Shown: positions 1-10,860, counted from the first letter of the stretch. The stretch is 64,000 bases of DNA from Gigaspora margarita (GCA_009809945.1 WTPW01000678.1:86717-150716), one strand, 5' to 3'. Made by a program: numbers and translations. Notes: generated from the letters alone by a model not told the origin.

Positions 1-273
1 ACACCTAGAATGACGACCCTGAGTTTAAGTTCGGTCCCTATATTAAAGAAAAAAAAAAAAAAAAAGAGTTAACATTAGTGTTAACCGGAAAAATTTTAAA
101 TTTAACATTACACATTTTACACATGATCTTCTAGTGTAACATAATGACTATTGTATTACTATGATCATTATTTAGACCGTTTTCCCCCTATTTTTCTTTT
201 ATTTTTATTTTTTTTATTTTTCTTATTTTAGTAATACTTCAAAAATGACAACAGTGTAGAACTATTTTTGCAG

Positions 274-648
274 GAACTAACCGAAATAGAACCAGCTGAT
301 GTTATTATTGATGCTCCCCCTTATCACCAAAAGGACAGAACTAAAAAGAAAGTCCAGTTAACCTATCAGGCATTAAGAAACACAGCAAGGTTAAGGAACA
401 ATGAAACTAATCGTATTAGAACTCTGGCCTATGCCTACTATCTAGGAGAACTATTAGAGACCAAACCCAAAACTCCTGCTCAACGAACAGTTTTGGCAAA
501 TCTCCTAACAAAACACTATGAAGTAGTTTCTACAAGAGCCTATAAAATAATTGCTCCCCATGGAAAAGAAGCTATTTATAGGACTAAATTCTTGACTTTG
601 TACAATTTCAAGAAGTTACATTCTATGGACCTTGCCTTCCTCTGTTAA
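274..648 (+). CDS. Possible last exon of an unrecognised protein
   Basis: An open frame of 125 codons begins right after a splice-acceptor-like TTTTTGCAG ending at 273, preceded by a T-rich tract, and ends at TAA (646-648). It is less AT-rich and more evenly composed than its flanks, which argues for real coding. The product is soluble and basic, with a helix-prone centre (TARLRNNETNRIRTLAYAYY) and no signal peptide, membrane segment or catalytic motif that I recognise. No upstream exon is visible in the 270 bases available, so the gene would start outside the window. A repeat copy follows the stop within 80 bases, so it could instead be a fragment of a multicopy or transposon-borne gene. Function unknown. 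Confidence 0.45.
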   Translation, partial: ELTEIEPADVIIDAPPYHQKDRTKKKVQLTYQALRNTARLRNNETNRIRTLAYAYYLGELLETKPKTPAQRTVLANLLTKHYEVVSTRAYKIIAPHGKEAIYRTKFLTLYNFKKLHSMDLAFLC

Positions 649-722
649 ATTCTCGTGGAATTCGAAAATAAGTCCGGGAGAATGTTGACCTATAGAAATT
701 GCTATGAACCACAAAATCGATC

Positions 723-835
723 ATAACTCTTGATCCACTGATCCAAATTCGATGAAACAACCACCATTCGAATCAGCTCACTGAGACGGTTCTAACGAGC
801 TAAAGATTATCCCTGTACGACCACTGAATGACAAG
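723..835 (+). repeat. Dispersed repeat R1, copy 1
   Basis: This begins AACTCTTGATCCACTGATCC and runs to ACGGTTCTAACGAGCTAAAG. The same layout (AACTCTTGA, GATCC, ACTACCAAAATG, then GACGATTCTAACGAGCC) recurs at 5684-5800, 8404-8527 (reverse), 63707-63825 and 63908-64000. This copy is the most diverged. No coding potential is seen. Confidence 0.6.
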
Positions 836-924
836 ATCGGAACCAATAAGTGATCAATCATGTGATCTGAAATCTGATTGGTTAAGCGATTACTGCGGGC
901 AAAAGCGTCACTAGTAGCATTTGT

Positions 925-1065
925 AAAATATGTCATATTTATAGCATATATTCTATATATTTTATTTATTCAACATATATCATTTATTACATATATTTTA
1001 TTTATACTATTTATACTATATATTTTATTAGTAGCAGATATAGCATATATTACACATGTAGTAGA
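925..1065. repeat. AT-rich degenerate minisatellite
   Basis: Short units of the type ATATATTTTATTTATNC repeat about eight times with drift. The open frame across it encodes only Ile/Leu/Tyr-rich low complexity and is not a gene. The flanks 836-924 and 1066-1417 show no other feature. Confidence 0.6.
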
Positions 1066-1417
1066 TATAGTCTGTTACATTTGTAAAAAATCAAAATGTA
1101 TAAAAGCAGCAGATGTGGACCCTAAGTTCAACATCGAGTCTTCATACTCTTTCACTAATAAATACATTTATTTATTATTTAAATTAAACAATTACTAGTA
1201 TCCTCATATACTTTTAATTGTAGCCACTTTCGTAATTGCAAATTGCCAAAAATCTTCTTTGTTAAGTTTTATTGAAAAACACCTTTCGACTTAGATATAT
1301 CACAGTAACAAGTGAGGTTACACAAAGTGTTCACTGTCTAAGATCGCTCTAGTTACCTACCATCTTTAAAGAAGTGGATATAGGATAACAATATGTTAAG
1401 TTTATAAACTCTATATA

Positions 1418-1698
1418 CAGTGTTGGGCTTGCTTATAAGTTCAGTAAAATTAAACTAGAACTGGACTTATAAACTGGACCACTGGCCAAGTCCAGTTTGT
1501 AAAGAAAAAGCCATTTGTTACATAATTTTAAGAGGGGTTAGCAGTCTATCACGTCTATATAGTATATATAAAAATTATTATTGGTTGCTAATTCAATCAC
1601 AGATAGAGGGTATGACCTTCTAATAAAATAAATTATGTAATAAATGGCACCTTTTCTAAGTCCAGTAGAGCAAACTTTTGGTCCAGAGCTCAACACTA
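1418..1698. mobile_element. hAT-like MITE, 281 bp
   Basis: The ends are CAGTGTTGGGCTTGC and, inverted, GAGCTCAACACTA. They are flanked by TCTATATA (1410-1417) and TCTACATA (1699-1706), an 8 bp target duplication with one mismatch. CAGTGTTGGGC ends plus an 8 bp duplication are typical of hAT elements. The inside is a second, inner inverted repeat built on GCCATTTGTTACATAATTTT (about 1511-1650), a motif also seen at 2369, 11090 and 63585. No ORF, so non-autonomous. Confidence 0.75.
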
Positions 1699-1710
1699 TC
1701 TACATAGGAC

Positions 1711-2227
1711 TAGTGATGTAAATTGGATTCACACAGTAGGCACAGTGCACATAGATTTAAATTTGCATGTATATCAGTGCCAGTGTTAAAGATTTAATGT
1801 TTCTAGTATTCCCAGGAATATTAAAAAAATTTTAGGAACACTAAATTTAGAATTTATGTTCTCTATTAGGAACAAAGTAAGAACATAAAAGTTATAATTT
1901 ATGTCCCTATGGTGACAGTTTTTTGGCATAGCATGCTTTTTTTTTTTTTTTTAGTTGTGGCATGGTATGTATAGCTTTTTTTAGTCATAGCACAGTATAT
2001 ATGCTTTTTTAGCTATGGGAATGGATTGTGATATTGATTTTTATTATAGGAACATTAAAACTTTTTTGGGAACATAAATTTAATATTTTATGTTCCTGAT
2101 GAACAAAAACAATTTTCAAATCATTTTACTAATTGGGGCTTCTCATATATATAATGCACATATAAATTTTTTTTTGTGATTTTTTTTGCATTTGTGCAAA
2201 TAAAAATTTTTGGAATTTATAACACTG
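1711..2227. mobile_element. hAT-like MITE X, copy 1, with nested insertion
   Basis: The ends are TAGTGATGTAAATT and, inverted, AATTTATAACACTG. A perfect 8 bp duplication, CATAGGAC, flanks it (1703-1710 and 2228-2235). A shorter relative lies at 44413-44574. Aligning the two shows about 360 extra bases here (about 1778-2134) between TATATCAG and GGGCTTCTC, so a second element sits inside. The extra segment has GGAACATAAA-type motifs in both orientations. Non-coding. Confidence 0.7.
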
Positions 2228-2454
2228 CATAGGACCCCAAACATCTTTTATATAGATTATAACTGGTTTTGGCCAATTTTGATCTAATTTGCAAAAACAA
2301 CAAATCTTTAATTTGATCTAGTAATCAGAATTGAATGAACTTTTTTTTGTTAGATGTGCATTAGAGGTGTGCTATTTATCACATAATTTTTACTATTTAT
2401 ACATGGGTCAGAGTGGTGATTATATCTATATATAATATATATAATATATATATA

Positions 2455-3762
2455 CCGTATATTCCCGAAAATAAGCAACCTTTTTTTGAGTGATTTTGAG
2501 CTCAAAAAATCAGAGGTTGCTTATTTTTGGGATATAGAAGATTTTAACAATTTATACTGAACACAAGGGGTAGCTTATTATCGGGTATTTATTTTTTAAA
2601 AAAAATAGTGTTGCAAAAACACACTATATATCATTATTAAACCATAAATAAATAGAATAATAGTAAAAATTTATTGAAAAGCATATAACTAATACTAATA
2701 TATTAGTATTATACTTTCCAATAAATTGTCGCTTGTATCTGATTATCTGATTTATACTGTACAGTACGTATTTTATTTTTTTTAATGTTAAATTAAAATT
2801 AAATAGATAAATAGATAAATAAATAAAAAAATAAACTAAAAATAAAAAAGAACCATAATTAAAAAAAAATACTAAAAAAAAAATAAATAATAAAAATTGA
2901 AAAGAAATTAAAAAAAATTAAAAAAAAATAAAATAAAAAAAAAGCATTAAAAGAAATTTAAAATAAAAGTATTTAAAAAATAATAAAAAAAAGTTAAAAA
3001 AAACAAATAAAAAATTTTTAAAAAAAAACGTTAGAAAAATAATAAATTGTAAAAATTGAAAAAATAAATAAAAAAATATATTAAAAAAAATTTTAAAAAA
3101 TAATAAAAAAAAACATTAAAAAAAACAAATAAAAAACGTAAAAAAAATTGTAAAAATTGAAAAAAAAATAAATAAAAAATATATTAAAAAAAAATTTAAA
3201 AAATAAAAAAAAACATTAAAAAAATCTTAAAACTTGAAAAAAAATAAAATAGTTAAAAAAAAATAATAAAAAAAATGTTAAAAAAAACAAATAAAAAAAA
3301 ATTATTTTTAATAATTATTTTTTTATTTAAATATGTACGTACATTTTATTTTACTTTGGTTTTTTTTTATTTATTATTATAAATACAGTACTAGTACAAG
3401 TTTAGGCCAAAGATCTCAACCATTGAGCATATGCAAGTTAACTATTTTTGTAATATGCAAATACACAATGGTGGGAATAATTCACAGTTATTCCCAAGTA
3501 GGAAATAAGATCACTTTGATTAATGCCAATACTACATTTTTCTCGATATACATAAATATTGCTGGGAAAAATTTGTTTATTCCTAATTAAAAGTAGCAAT
3601 GGTATTGGGGGGTAGCTTATTTTTGGAACAAAAAATTTTACTATTAAGTTTGGTTCGAAAAAGTGAGGTAGCTTATTTTCGGGTCATAGATGATTTTAAG
3701 TTTTTTGTTCAAAAACGGGGGGTTGCTTATTTTCAGAGTAGCTTATTTTTGGGAATATATGG
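2455..3762. mobile_element. TA-flanked MITE family P, copy 1 (1.3 kb)
   Basis: The termini CCGTATATTCCCGAAAATAA and, inverted, GCTTATTTTTGGGAATATAT are flanked by TA, as expected for Tc1/mariner-type insertion. The subterminal motif GGTAGCTTATTTT is repeated at both ends (2568, 3611, 3665, 3720, 3738). The centre (about 2785-3325) is an almost pure A/T tract with a degenerate ~100 bp tandem unit around ATTGTAAAAATTGAAAAA. A second copy with a different centre is at 13164-13707. ORFs inside are AT-noise; no transposase. Confidence 0.75.
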
Positions 3763-3766
3763 TATA

Positions 3767-3976
3767 TTAGGCTATGCAAACAAATATAATTGTTTCTCGT
3801 AATCTGGCTAGGTGTTTTTTTTGAAAAAATTAAAAATTTTTTTATATATATAAATGAATAAAAATATATATATTTAAAATTTTATATAATATTTTACAAT
3901 AACAACTGGGTCTTGGGTATCTTTTAACCTTAATAATATGTTATGAGAAACAATTAATTTTATTTGCATAGTCTTA
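3767..3976. mobile_element. MITE family G, copy 1
   Basis: The termini TTAGGCTATGCAAACAAATA and, inverted, TTATTTGCATAGTCTTAA match over about 35 bases, including TTGTTTCTCRTAA. It abuts the preceding element with only a few bases between. The same TAAGGCC/TTAGGCC ends with a TTCTCATAAC box are seen at 10620-10860 and, more loosely, 49755-49905. Confidence 0.6.
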
Positions 3977-4049
3977 AATTATAGTTGTTACTATTTGTAC
4001 ACCATGTGTATGTATATGCATATATTGATATCTTAAAATCCTGATTTTA

Positions 4050-4165
4050 TAATAGCTTTTGTGGCTTTAACAAAAAATATTCCTTGCAAAATTTTAGTAT
4101 AAACTATAATATTCTCTAACCCTAAAACTATCCTCACTCTAACCTTACGCTATACTAATTTTTCA
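4050..4165. repeat. Dispersed repeat D, copy 1
   Basis: TCCTTGCAAAATTTTAGTAT followed by a CTAACCCTAAAACTATCCTC-type pyrimidine tract. A second copy in the same orientation (TTCCTTGCAAAATTTTACTA, then CCCTTCCCCTGCC) is at 5450-5550, and a weaker match is at 14650. The two copies bracket the large palindrome 4264-5323. Confidence 0.5.
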
Positions 4166-4263
4166 TTTATAATTTAAGTTTAAACAAATTCATAAATCAA
4201 TAAATTAGTATGTATGTATATACACCTGGTATAAATTAAGTTATTTTTTAAATTATATATAGT

Positions 4264-5323
4264 ATATAATATCAGTTATCCGACTTGTCATATGTAAATT
4301 TTTTATATATAAAATTATAAAAAAAAATCATATAAAATTACTATAAACTTTGAAGAAATGATGTTCCAAAGTCTATATATCAACTTACAATTAAATTCTT
4401 CAGGAATATAGAACAAGGGGAGGAGAAAAAGGTAGTACAAAAATCGAATCAAAATTTTACTAATTTTACACAAAACAAAAATGTAATTTCATCAAAAACA
4501 AATATTTTCCAATTTTAAAATAAGAATTTTATGTAAAATCATGCTCTGAACAACTTTACTTAATTGGCAAAAGTGGGTCACCTTGAAAGAAAAATGGGTT
4601 GCCTATATGCTAAAGTCAAAATTTTTAACTTTACAAGATAAAGCTTTTTTTTCATTAGGCAACCTACTTTGGGCCCTTAAGCAAAGTTGTTCAGCATGTA
4701 ATTTTACATCACATTTGAGATTAAAATGGTTTTCTTAGACCTTTTACTAAGTGAAAAATGGGTTTAAAGTTAGAAAAATTTTTTTAAAAAAAAATTTTTC
4801 TAACTTTATACCCATTTTTCACTTAGTAAAAGGTCTAAAAAAGCTGTTTTAATTAAAATAAAATGTAAAATTACATGCTGAACAACTTTGCTTAAGGGCC
4901 CAAAGTAGGTTGCCTAATGAAAAAAAGCTTTATCTTGTAAAGTTAAAAATTTTGACTTTAGCATATAGGCAACCCATTTTTCTTACAAGGTAAACCACTT
5001 CTGCTGATTAAGTAAAGTTGTTTAGAGCATGATTTTACATAAGATTCTTATCTTAAAATTAGAAAATATTTGTTTTTAATGAAGTTACATTTTCATTTTG
5101 TGTAAAATCAGTAAAATTTTGATCCAATTTTTGTACTACCTTTTTTACCTCCCCTTGTTCTATATTTCTAAAAATTTTAATTTTAAGTTGATATGTAGAC
5201 TTTAGAACATCATTTCTTATAAGTTTATGATAATTTTATATATATTTTTTATAATTTTATATATAAAAAAATTACATATGACAATAGTGTGACAAATCGG
5301 ATGACTGATATATATATAATATA
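4264..5323. mobile_element. 1.06 kb foldback palindrome
   Basis: Two arms of about 500 bases are inverted copies of each other around a centre at about 4788, inside a run of A and T. Outer ends are ATCAGTTATCCGACTTGTCA and, inverted, GACAAATCGGATGACTGAT. Matching inner blocks include AACAAGGGGAGG (left) with CCTCCCCTTGTT (right), and GGGCCCTTAAGCAAAGTTGT with its complement. Arms differ by scattered substitutions and short indels, so the element is old but well kept. There is no ORF. Four copies of AAGYAAAGTTGTTCAGCAT lie at arm module edges; this box is shared with other palindromes in the window. Confidence 0.8.
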
Positions 5324-5449
5324 TATATTATTTAGAGTATATTTATTTATTGCATAGTGTGACGTAATTTATATGTTGCTTTTACATGATTGACCAATCA
5401 AAATTTAAATCAAGTGTAATATAGCACGATCAGAAAATTTCAAAACAAA

Positions 5450-5550
5450 AATGTTCGTTTTGTCAAAAATTGTTCCTTGCAAAATTTTACTATAACATAC
5501 CCCTTCCCCTGCCTATACACTACTCTTAGCTTACCCTAACTCTAACCAAC
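5450..5550. repeat. Dispersed repeat D, copy 2
   Basis: Same orientation and order of motifs as 4050-4165: TTCCTTGCAAAATTTTACTA, then a C-rich tract ending CCCTAACTCTAACC. Nothing else is seen between 5324 and 5683. Confidence 0.5.
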
Positions 5551-5683
5551 AAAAAACAGACTATTTTAGTTGTTTTGATTTTATGTTACATGTAATTTTA
5601 TGATTGCAACAGATGCAACAACATCGCATATGTGTTGTATAAATTTTCTCTATTATTTAATATTAAGTAACATTTTTCTACTG

Positions 5684-5800
5684 GTCTGTTTTGGATAATT
5701 TTACTACCAAAATGTTTGTATCAATAAGATGATTCTAACAAGCCCAAAATTATTAAAATCCAATTACAGGGTCACAAGAATGTTAAGGTTTTGTATTAAT
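5684..5800 (+). repeat. Dispersed repeat R1, copy 2
   Basis: It contains GGATAATTTTACTACCAAAA, AAGATGATTCTAACAAGCCC and ATCCAATTACAGGGTCACAA. It faces the inverted copy at 8404-8527, so the pair brackets 5801-8403 like the arms of a larger inverted structure holding the Tc1-like element. The rest of 5801-6433 is AT-rich; 6190-6340 weakly resembles 16090-16200. Confidence 0.65.
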
Positions 5801-6821
5801 ATATATAAATTTTAACAATTGTAGTTACAGTTCCAAGTCAATCAAATTGCTAGATTAGGTATAACAAAAAAATTCAAAAAATTACAAATTGCAATAACTT
5901 CAAATTGTGCCTATGAAACCAATATTTTTTTCTAGCTAAAAATGCTTCTTGAGGTATTTTATTATATAATAAACCTTTTCTGACTCTAAATCTAAACCTA
6001 ACCCTAATCTGGTTACTGTCACTGCCAGTAACAAGCACATTTTTATATATATAATAATGCAAAACCAATTATTGTTAAATGAACTCTTTCTAATGATCAT
6101 TTGGTCCAAATTTCTAACAAGTATTTTGTAGTAAAATAATAGAAAACAACAAAAAAATAAGTTTTATCATTTATACTTTCCTTTAAATTTATTTTAAGTG
6201 ATGTCTCATGCCCTTTGGAATTTTTCATATTTTGCTAAAAAGTAGGTATCCTAGCTTACCCCTTCAAAAGATTAGCAGTATTTACTCTTTCCAAATTAGA
6301 AATATGTTCTTAGGCTAGAACTGGTACTGTTACAAGTGAGTTTGGTTTACAAATAAACAATGAATATTAGGTCATGAAATCTGAAGGGCACATGAAGAAA
6401 TTTCTTATCTTTTGATATAGTTTCTTTTATGTACAGTGGGGGACATATTATTTTGGACAATTTTGGAGGAGCCATCATTCAAAATTGGGTAAGTAAATGC
6501 ACCATGAAATTTATATTATATGACTAGCCGATCTCATAGTACAATATATTAAAATTTTATGCAGTTTTATTAGATTGTACTGAAGTTATACAAGAGGTAG
6601 TAAAAGTAGCTTTTTCGAGTTTATATGAAAATTGATTTTCAGAATTTTTTGAAATTTTTTTTTAAAAAAAAAATTCACAAAAAATTGATTTTTTGCTCAA
6701 ATCAGTTCAAATTTTACTCAAATGTAGCATAACACCCAATTATATTACACAGTATAAAAAAAAGTATATTCATATGACTAATTAGCATAAATGTGCATTT
6801 TAATTTTTTTTACTACAAAAA

Positions 6822-7660
6822 ATGGGCATAAAGAAAGATTTAACAGAAAATCAGCAAGGAGCTATAATTTTTGGACACCAAAGAGGTGATTTGCTTTATA
6901 CAATTGCAGCTGCAGCTAGCGTTGTTGTAAAAGTTCTGTAAGGAATATCATAAAGCAGTACAGTGAGTTGGACGCAAAAATGCAAAAAAAAAGAACTGGT
7001 AGACTGAAAATTTTAATACCTTCAGATCTTGAAATCTTAAAGACTTAGTTACAAATAGCAACTGCTGTCTCAGCCTTATAAAAATGACAACTCTACATAA
7101 TTGTTAAAGCAAAAAAAAAACAATTTCTGAGAAAACTATGGGCCGTTTTTTGCACAGTTTGGGCTTGTTCTCATCACTCCCAAAAGCCTCTTATCATGGC
7201 TAAGGATATGGTAAAAAGGTATAATTGGGTGCTTGAAAATCAGTATTGGTCTGTTCAGCACTTTAAACATGTGTTGTAAGGGTAGAGACATTTATCAGGT
7301 GATTTTCTAGGGGGGGGGCTGAAGAAAATCAGGTGCTATTAGAAATTAAATTTTCATTGGTTAATATTTGTCAGGTAGGGGGGGTAAGGGTCTTAGGAAG
7401 TAAAAATCACCTAATAAATGTCTCTACCCTAATCAGATGAGACCTATGTATATCTTTTATTGGGTTCCCTTAGCCATGTATGGTGCGAACCAAATGAAAA
7501 ATGGGAAATCGATTGCATTGGTAGTAGTGTAAAAAATCATGGTAAGAAACAACATCAGAACTTTGTTGTAAACTGGTCACTAGTGTCCCCAATCGGGTTA
7601 ATACTTGTTATTAGCAGATGGAGGACCTGGCAAATATTAGAATATAGTTTTTTTTTATAA
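6822..7660 (+). pseudogene. Broken Tc1-family transposase
   Basis: The start ATG at 6822 opens a typical N-terminal helix-turn-helix segment (MGIKKDLTENQQGAIIFGHQ), which stops at TAA after 38 codons. Recognisable pieces continue in shifted frames: a KKRTGRLKILIPSD-like second DNA-binding segment (about 6990-7040), a WVLENQYWSVQHFKHV segment (about 7227-7275), then, after the nested MITE, HVWCEPNEKWEIDCIGSSVK (about 7477-7540). The order matches Tc1 transposases, but frameshifts, stops and the MITE destroy the DDE domain. It cannot encode an active enzyme. Confidence 0.8.
7280..7429. mobile_element. Tourist-like (PIF/Harbinger) MITE nested in Tc1 element
   Basis: The termini GGGTAGAGACATTTATCAGG and, inverted, AATAAATGTCTCTACCC are flanked by TAA on both sides (7277-7279, 7430-7432). 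A GGG start and a 3 bp TWA duplication are the hallmarks of PIF/Harbinger MITEs. The 150 bp element carries G-runs (7310-7318, 7376-7384) and no ORF. It splits the transposase pseudogene, so it is younger than the Tc1 copy. Related ends (AGTGCCATTTATCATCTGAT) occur at 63577. Confidence 0.85.
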
Positions 7661-8403
7661 TAAAATGTAAACAAAAAAAAAGGAAAAGAAAAAATGTAAA
7701 ATTTTAACTTTTGTACAAATAAAAAAATTGAATTTTTGGAATTTTTTGAATCACTTCAGCACAATCTAACAAAACTGCATAAAATTTTGGTATGTTGTAC
7801 CAAGAGATCGGCTGGTCACGTGATATAAATTTCATGCTGCACTTACTTACCCAATTTTGATTGATGGCTCCTCCAAAAGAGTCCATAATAATATGTCCCC
7901 ACTGTACATATAATATTTTGATAAGTCATACTTATGCAATATTATATAATTTTTACTGTCGTAGTGTTTTAGATATAGTAACACCTTCATATTCTATTTT
8001 TCATTTCTTTATCTTTGTTTTTCTTTTTTTTTGTTTGTTTTTGTTTTTCTTGAAATGTTTTTTTTTGTTGGACTTTGTTTGGTAGTTTTTGCTCTTTTTT
8101 GATTTTTTTCTTTTTTTTATTCATCTTTATAAGAAGCTTAGAGATGAAATTTTTTGAAGGAGTGGATTATAAAGTAGTAACTGGGTACTATATTATATTC
8201 AGAAAATGTGCACATGTCAAGAGTGCATGAGTAGCTTTCATTTAATGAACACTAGTGCAACAATCCTACTTGGGCACTATTTGAGGTTACAGATTGCAGT
8301 CTATTATAGTAATTGGATATTTTTATTTTATTGTATGTTTATATAATTTGAAAGTATCTAATAAATTAGAGCAAGATTGTCAAAAGAAAAAAAAATAATA
8401 CTA

Positions 8404-8527
8404 AACCTCAGTGATCTTATGACCCTGTAATTGGATTTTAATAGTTTGGGCTTGTTAGAATCATCTTATTAAGATGACCATTTTGGTAGTAAAATTATCC
8501 AAAACAGACCTGTAGATCAAGAGTTAT
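8404..8527 (-). repeat. Dispersed repeat R1, copy 3 (reverse)
   Basis: Reverse complement of R1: reading the minus strand gives AACTCTTGATCTACAGGTCT, then TTTTACTACCAAAATGGTCA and ATCCAATTACAGGGTCATAA. It is the closest relative of copy 2, in opposite orientation. The stretch 7905-8403 has only T-rich low complexity; 8528-9085 is AT palindromic noise plus one GC-richer island at 8715-8750 with no recognised content. Confidence 0.7.
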
Positions 8528-9085
8528 ATAATATTATATATATTCATCAGTGAATTATATATACGTAATATTATGTAAGATATTACAGCCCATAATATAA
8601 CAAATATCTTATGTTTGATACGATTTATTACGTTATATATTACATTATATTACAGTTATATTATGGAATTTATAGCGCAATATTGCGAAAGAGACCAAAT
8701 AAAAAAAATGCAAATCACCTCCCGCTTTAGGGGTCGCAGCAGGCAATAATTTGCATATTGTGTGATGCTTTCACATTGTTTTGCAAATTTTTGAAATTTT
8801 TAAAAAATAAATAAAAGATATACATATTCACATAATCATGTTTTTTTTACAGGTTTTTACAATAATTCACAAGGTTTCGCATAAAATTTTATATTTTTTA
8901 ATAATTATTATACATTATATTTTATATTTATTAATTTATATTTTTAATTAATATTATAGTATTATTTTTATACTATTACAAATATTTTAAACTACTTTCG
9001 CACTTCGTCACATCTAATTCTATTATTATACAAAAAACTAGCTCTACATATATATTTTCGCTCACATCCCACAGTTAGCTATTAT

Positions 9086-9277
9086 CTTCACTTTTTTGTT
9101 TTCTATTGTCTTCACTTTTGCTATTTCTTTTGTTTTGGCTATAACCTTTACTTCACTTTTTTTTTCTAAATAATTCCTAATCTTTGCTTCTTTGTTTTTT
9201 ATTGTCTTTACTTTTGCTATTTCTTTTGTTTTGTCTATAACCTTTGTTTAACTTTTTTTTTCTAAATAATTCCTAAA
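9086..9277. repeat. 96 bp tandem duplication
   Basis: Two copies of a T-rich unit with a 96-base period, anchored by ATTGTCTTCACTTTTGCTAT at 9105 and ATTGTCTTTACTTTTGCTAT at 9201, each ending in TTCTAAATAATTCCTAA. Non-coding. Confidence 0.75.
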
Positions 9278-9329
9278 AATAGTAAAATGAAAAAAAATAA
9301 AAAAATATTTCTCATAAGTGTTGATGTTC

Positions 9330-10160
9330 TTGCAAATTGCCGGAGAAATCTAGTTTGTTCTTGCAAAGTGCCAGAGAAGTTAAGCTAGTTTTCTAGAAAG
9401 TGCTGGAAAAGTCGCAAAGTATCAAAGAAGTCAAAAATAAATAAAATAAATTAAAAATTAAAAAAATAAGCAAAAAAAAAACAAAACAAAAAAAACAAAA
9501 AAATGTAAGCAAACTAATAAAAAAAAATAATAAACAAAGCCCCAAACCTTCATTTTTCTGAAGTAAGCGTTGTGTTCTTGCGCATTCAGAAATTGCGAAA
9601 GCTAGGTTAACGTTCTTGCAAAATGCCAAAAAAGTCATGAAGTGCTGAAAAAGTCTGAGTTGGTTTTCTTGCAAAGTGCTAGGAAGTAAGAGTTCTTTTT
9701 TTTCAAAGTGCTAAAATAAAATAAATTAATAAAACAAATTAAAAAAAAAAACAAAAACAAAATATGTCAAATAAAAAAATAAATAAAGTCCTAACTAAAC
9801 CTTTATTTTTTTAAAGAAGCGTTTTTGGAAATGCCAGAGAAATTCTTGCAAAGTGTCAGATGCTTGGGTTGGCTTGTGCAAGGTTTTGAAAAGTTGTTTG
9901 TCTTCTTGCAAAGGTGTTCTTGTAAAGTGCCAAAATAAAAATAAATAAAAAATAAATAAATAAAAAAAAAATAAAAAAAAACAAAATGAAAACAAAAAAA
10001 AATAAAATGAAAACAAAAACAAAACAAAAGCAAAAAGTGAAAAAAAAAACAAAATAGAAAATCTAATTATAAACAAAAGATCTAATCTGATTTTGTAGTA
10101 CAGAATTTGAACTTTATCGAACTATTTCAAAAAATTAGTCCAATGCAATCCAGGTTACAG
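9330..10160. repeat. Cluster of CTTGCAAAGTGCCAGAGAAG motifs
   Basis: About ten diverged copies of TTCTTGCAAAGTGCCAGAGA are spaced 25-60 bases apart, separated by A-rich tracts (9428-9535, 9705-9790, 9935-10060). The last part, from about 9870, is duplicated downstream at about 10350-10570 (AAGTTGTTTG, CTTGCAAAGGTGT, TTGTAGTACAGAATTTGAAC), with a MITE at the junction. Open frames here are Phe/Leu-rich translations of the A-tracts, not genes. Confidence 0.65.
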
Positions 10161-10167
10161 ATTGGGT

Positions 10168-10348
10168 AGGACCCCGAAATATACATAGATAGGTCAGATT
10201 AATTATAGGATTACTAAAAAAGGAAAGATCTGCAAAAAAAACTTCAAAAATAAGCAAAAAATTACTATAAATAGAAAAGATCTGTATAAAAAACCTCAAA
10301 AATAAGCAAACTCATACCTGACCTATCTATGTATATTTTGGGGTCCTA
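10168..10348. mobile_element. hAT-like MITE, 181 bp, 30 bp TIRs
   Basis: The ends AGGACCCCGAAATATACATA and, inverted, TATGTATATTTTGGGGTCCT match over about 30 bases and continue into GATAGGTCAG. The duplication ATTGGGT is present at 10161-10167 and 10349-10355. Two GGAAAGATCTG / AAAAGATCTG motifs lie inside. It sits between the two halves of a ~300 bp direct duplication. Confidence 0.8.
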
Positions 10349-10619
10349 ATTGGGTTGGTTTGTACAAGGTTTCGAAAAGTTGTTTGTTTCTTGCAAAGGT
10401 GTCCTTGTAAAGTGCCAAAATAAAAATAAAATAAAAAATAGATAAAATAAAAACAAAAAAATAAAATAAAAACAAAAAAACGAAATAAAAACAAAAAAAT
10501 GAATCTGATCTTGTAGTACAAAATTTGAACTATTTCGAATAATTAGTTCAATGCGTGATCCAGGTTATACTGATCTACTGATCCTAGCTTGGTTTAAAGA
10601 GGATCGAAATATTTTGTTA

Positions 10620-10860
10620 TAAGGCCATACAAACTTAATTAATTAGTTCTCATAACCCGGCCGGGTCAAAGTTTACAAAACTTTAAAAAAAAATTTTAAG
10701 TATACTTACTATCCAGGTGAGTTTTTAAAAAAATCTATAAAAAATTTTATATGGTTTTTATATATAAAATTTTTTGAAAATAAAATTAAAAGCCGGGTTG
10801 CCGGGTCACTTTCAAAAATTTTATGTTATGAGAACCAATTCATTAAATTTGTATGGCCTA
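10620..10860. mobile_element. MITE family G, copy 2
   Basis: The ends TAAGGCCATACAAACTTAAT and, inverted, ATTAAATTTGTATGGCCTA match over ~40 bases through TTCTCATAAC. A GC-rich subterminal box (CCCGGCCGGGTCA on the left, GCCGGGTTGCCGGGTCA on the right) stands out in this AT-rich DNA. Same family as 3767-3976. The target duplication is unclear. Confidence 0.7.

Larger units (their letters stand above)
6434..7904 (+). mobile_element. Tc1/mariner-like transposon, degenerate
   Basis: The termini CAGTGGGGGACATATTATTT and, inverted, AATAATATGTCCCCACTG sit exactly at TA dinucleotides (6432-6433 and 7905-7906). Inverted similarity continues inward through GGAGGAGCCATCA and the block around GCCGATCTC. 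Without the nested MITE (7280-7429 plus its 3 bp duplication) the element would be about 1.32 kb, normal for a one-gene Tc1 element. The transposase frame is broken. Confidence 0.9.

Noticed and set aside
878..1198. 106-codon ORF with many hydrophobic residues
   Set aside because: It is a translation of an AT-rich minisatellite (Ile/Leu/Tyr runs) and not a membrane protein gene.
9393..10076. Phe-rich reverse ORFs
   Set aside because: They are translations of A-rich tracts between CTTGCAAAGTGCC repeats, with overlapping frames of equal length.
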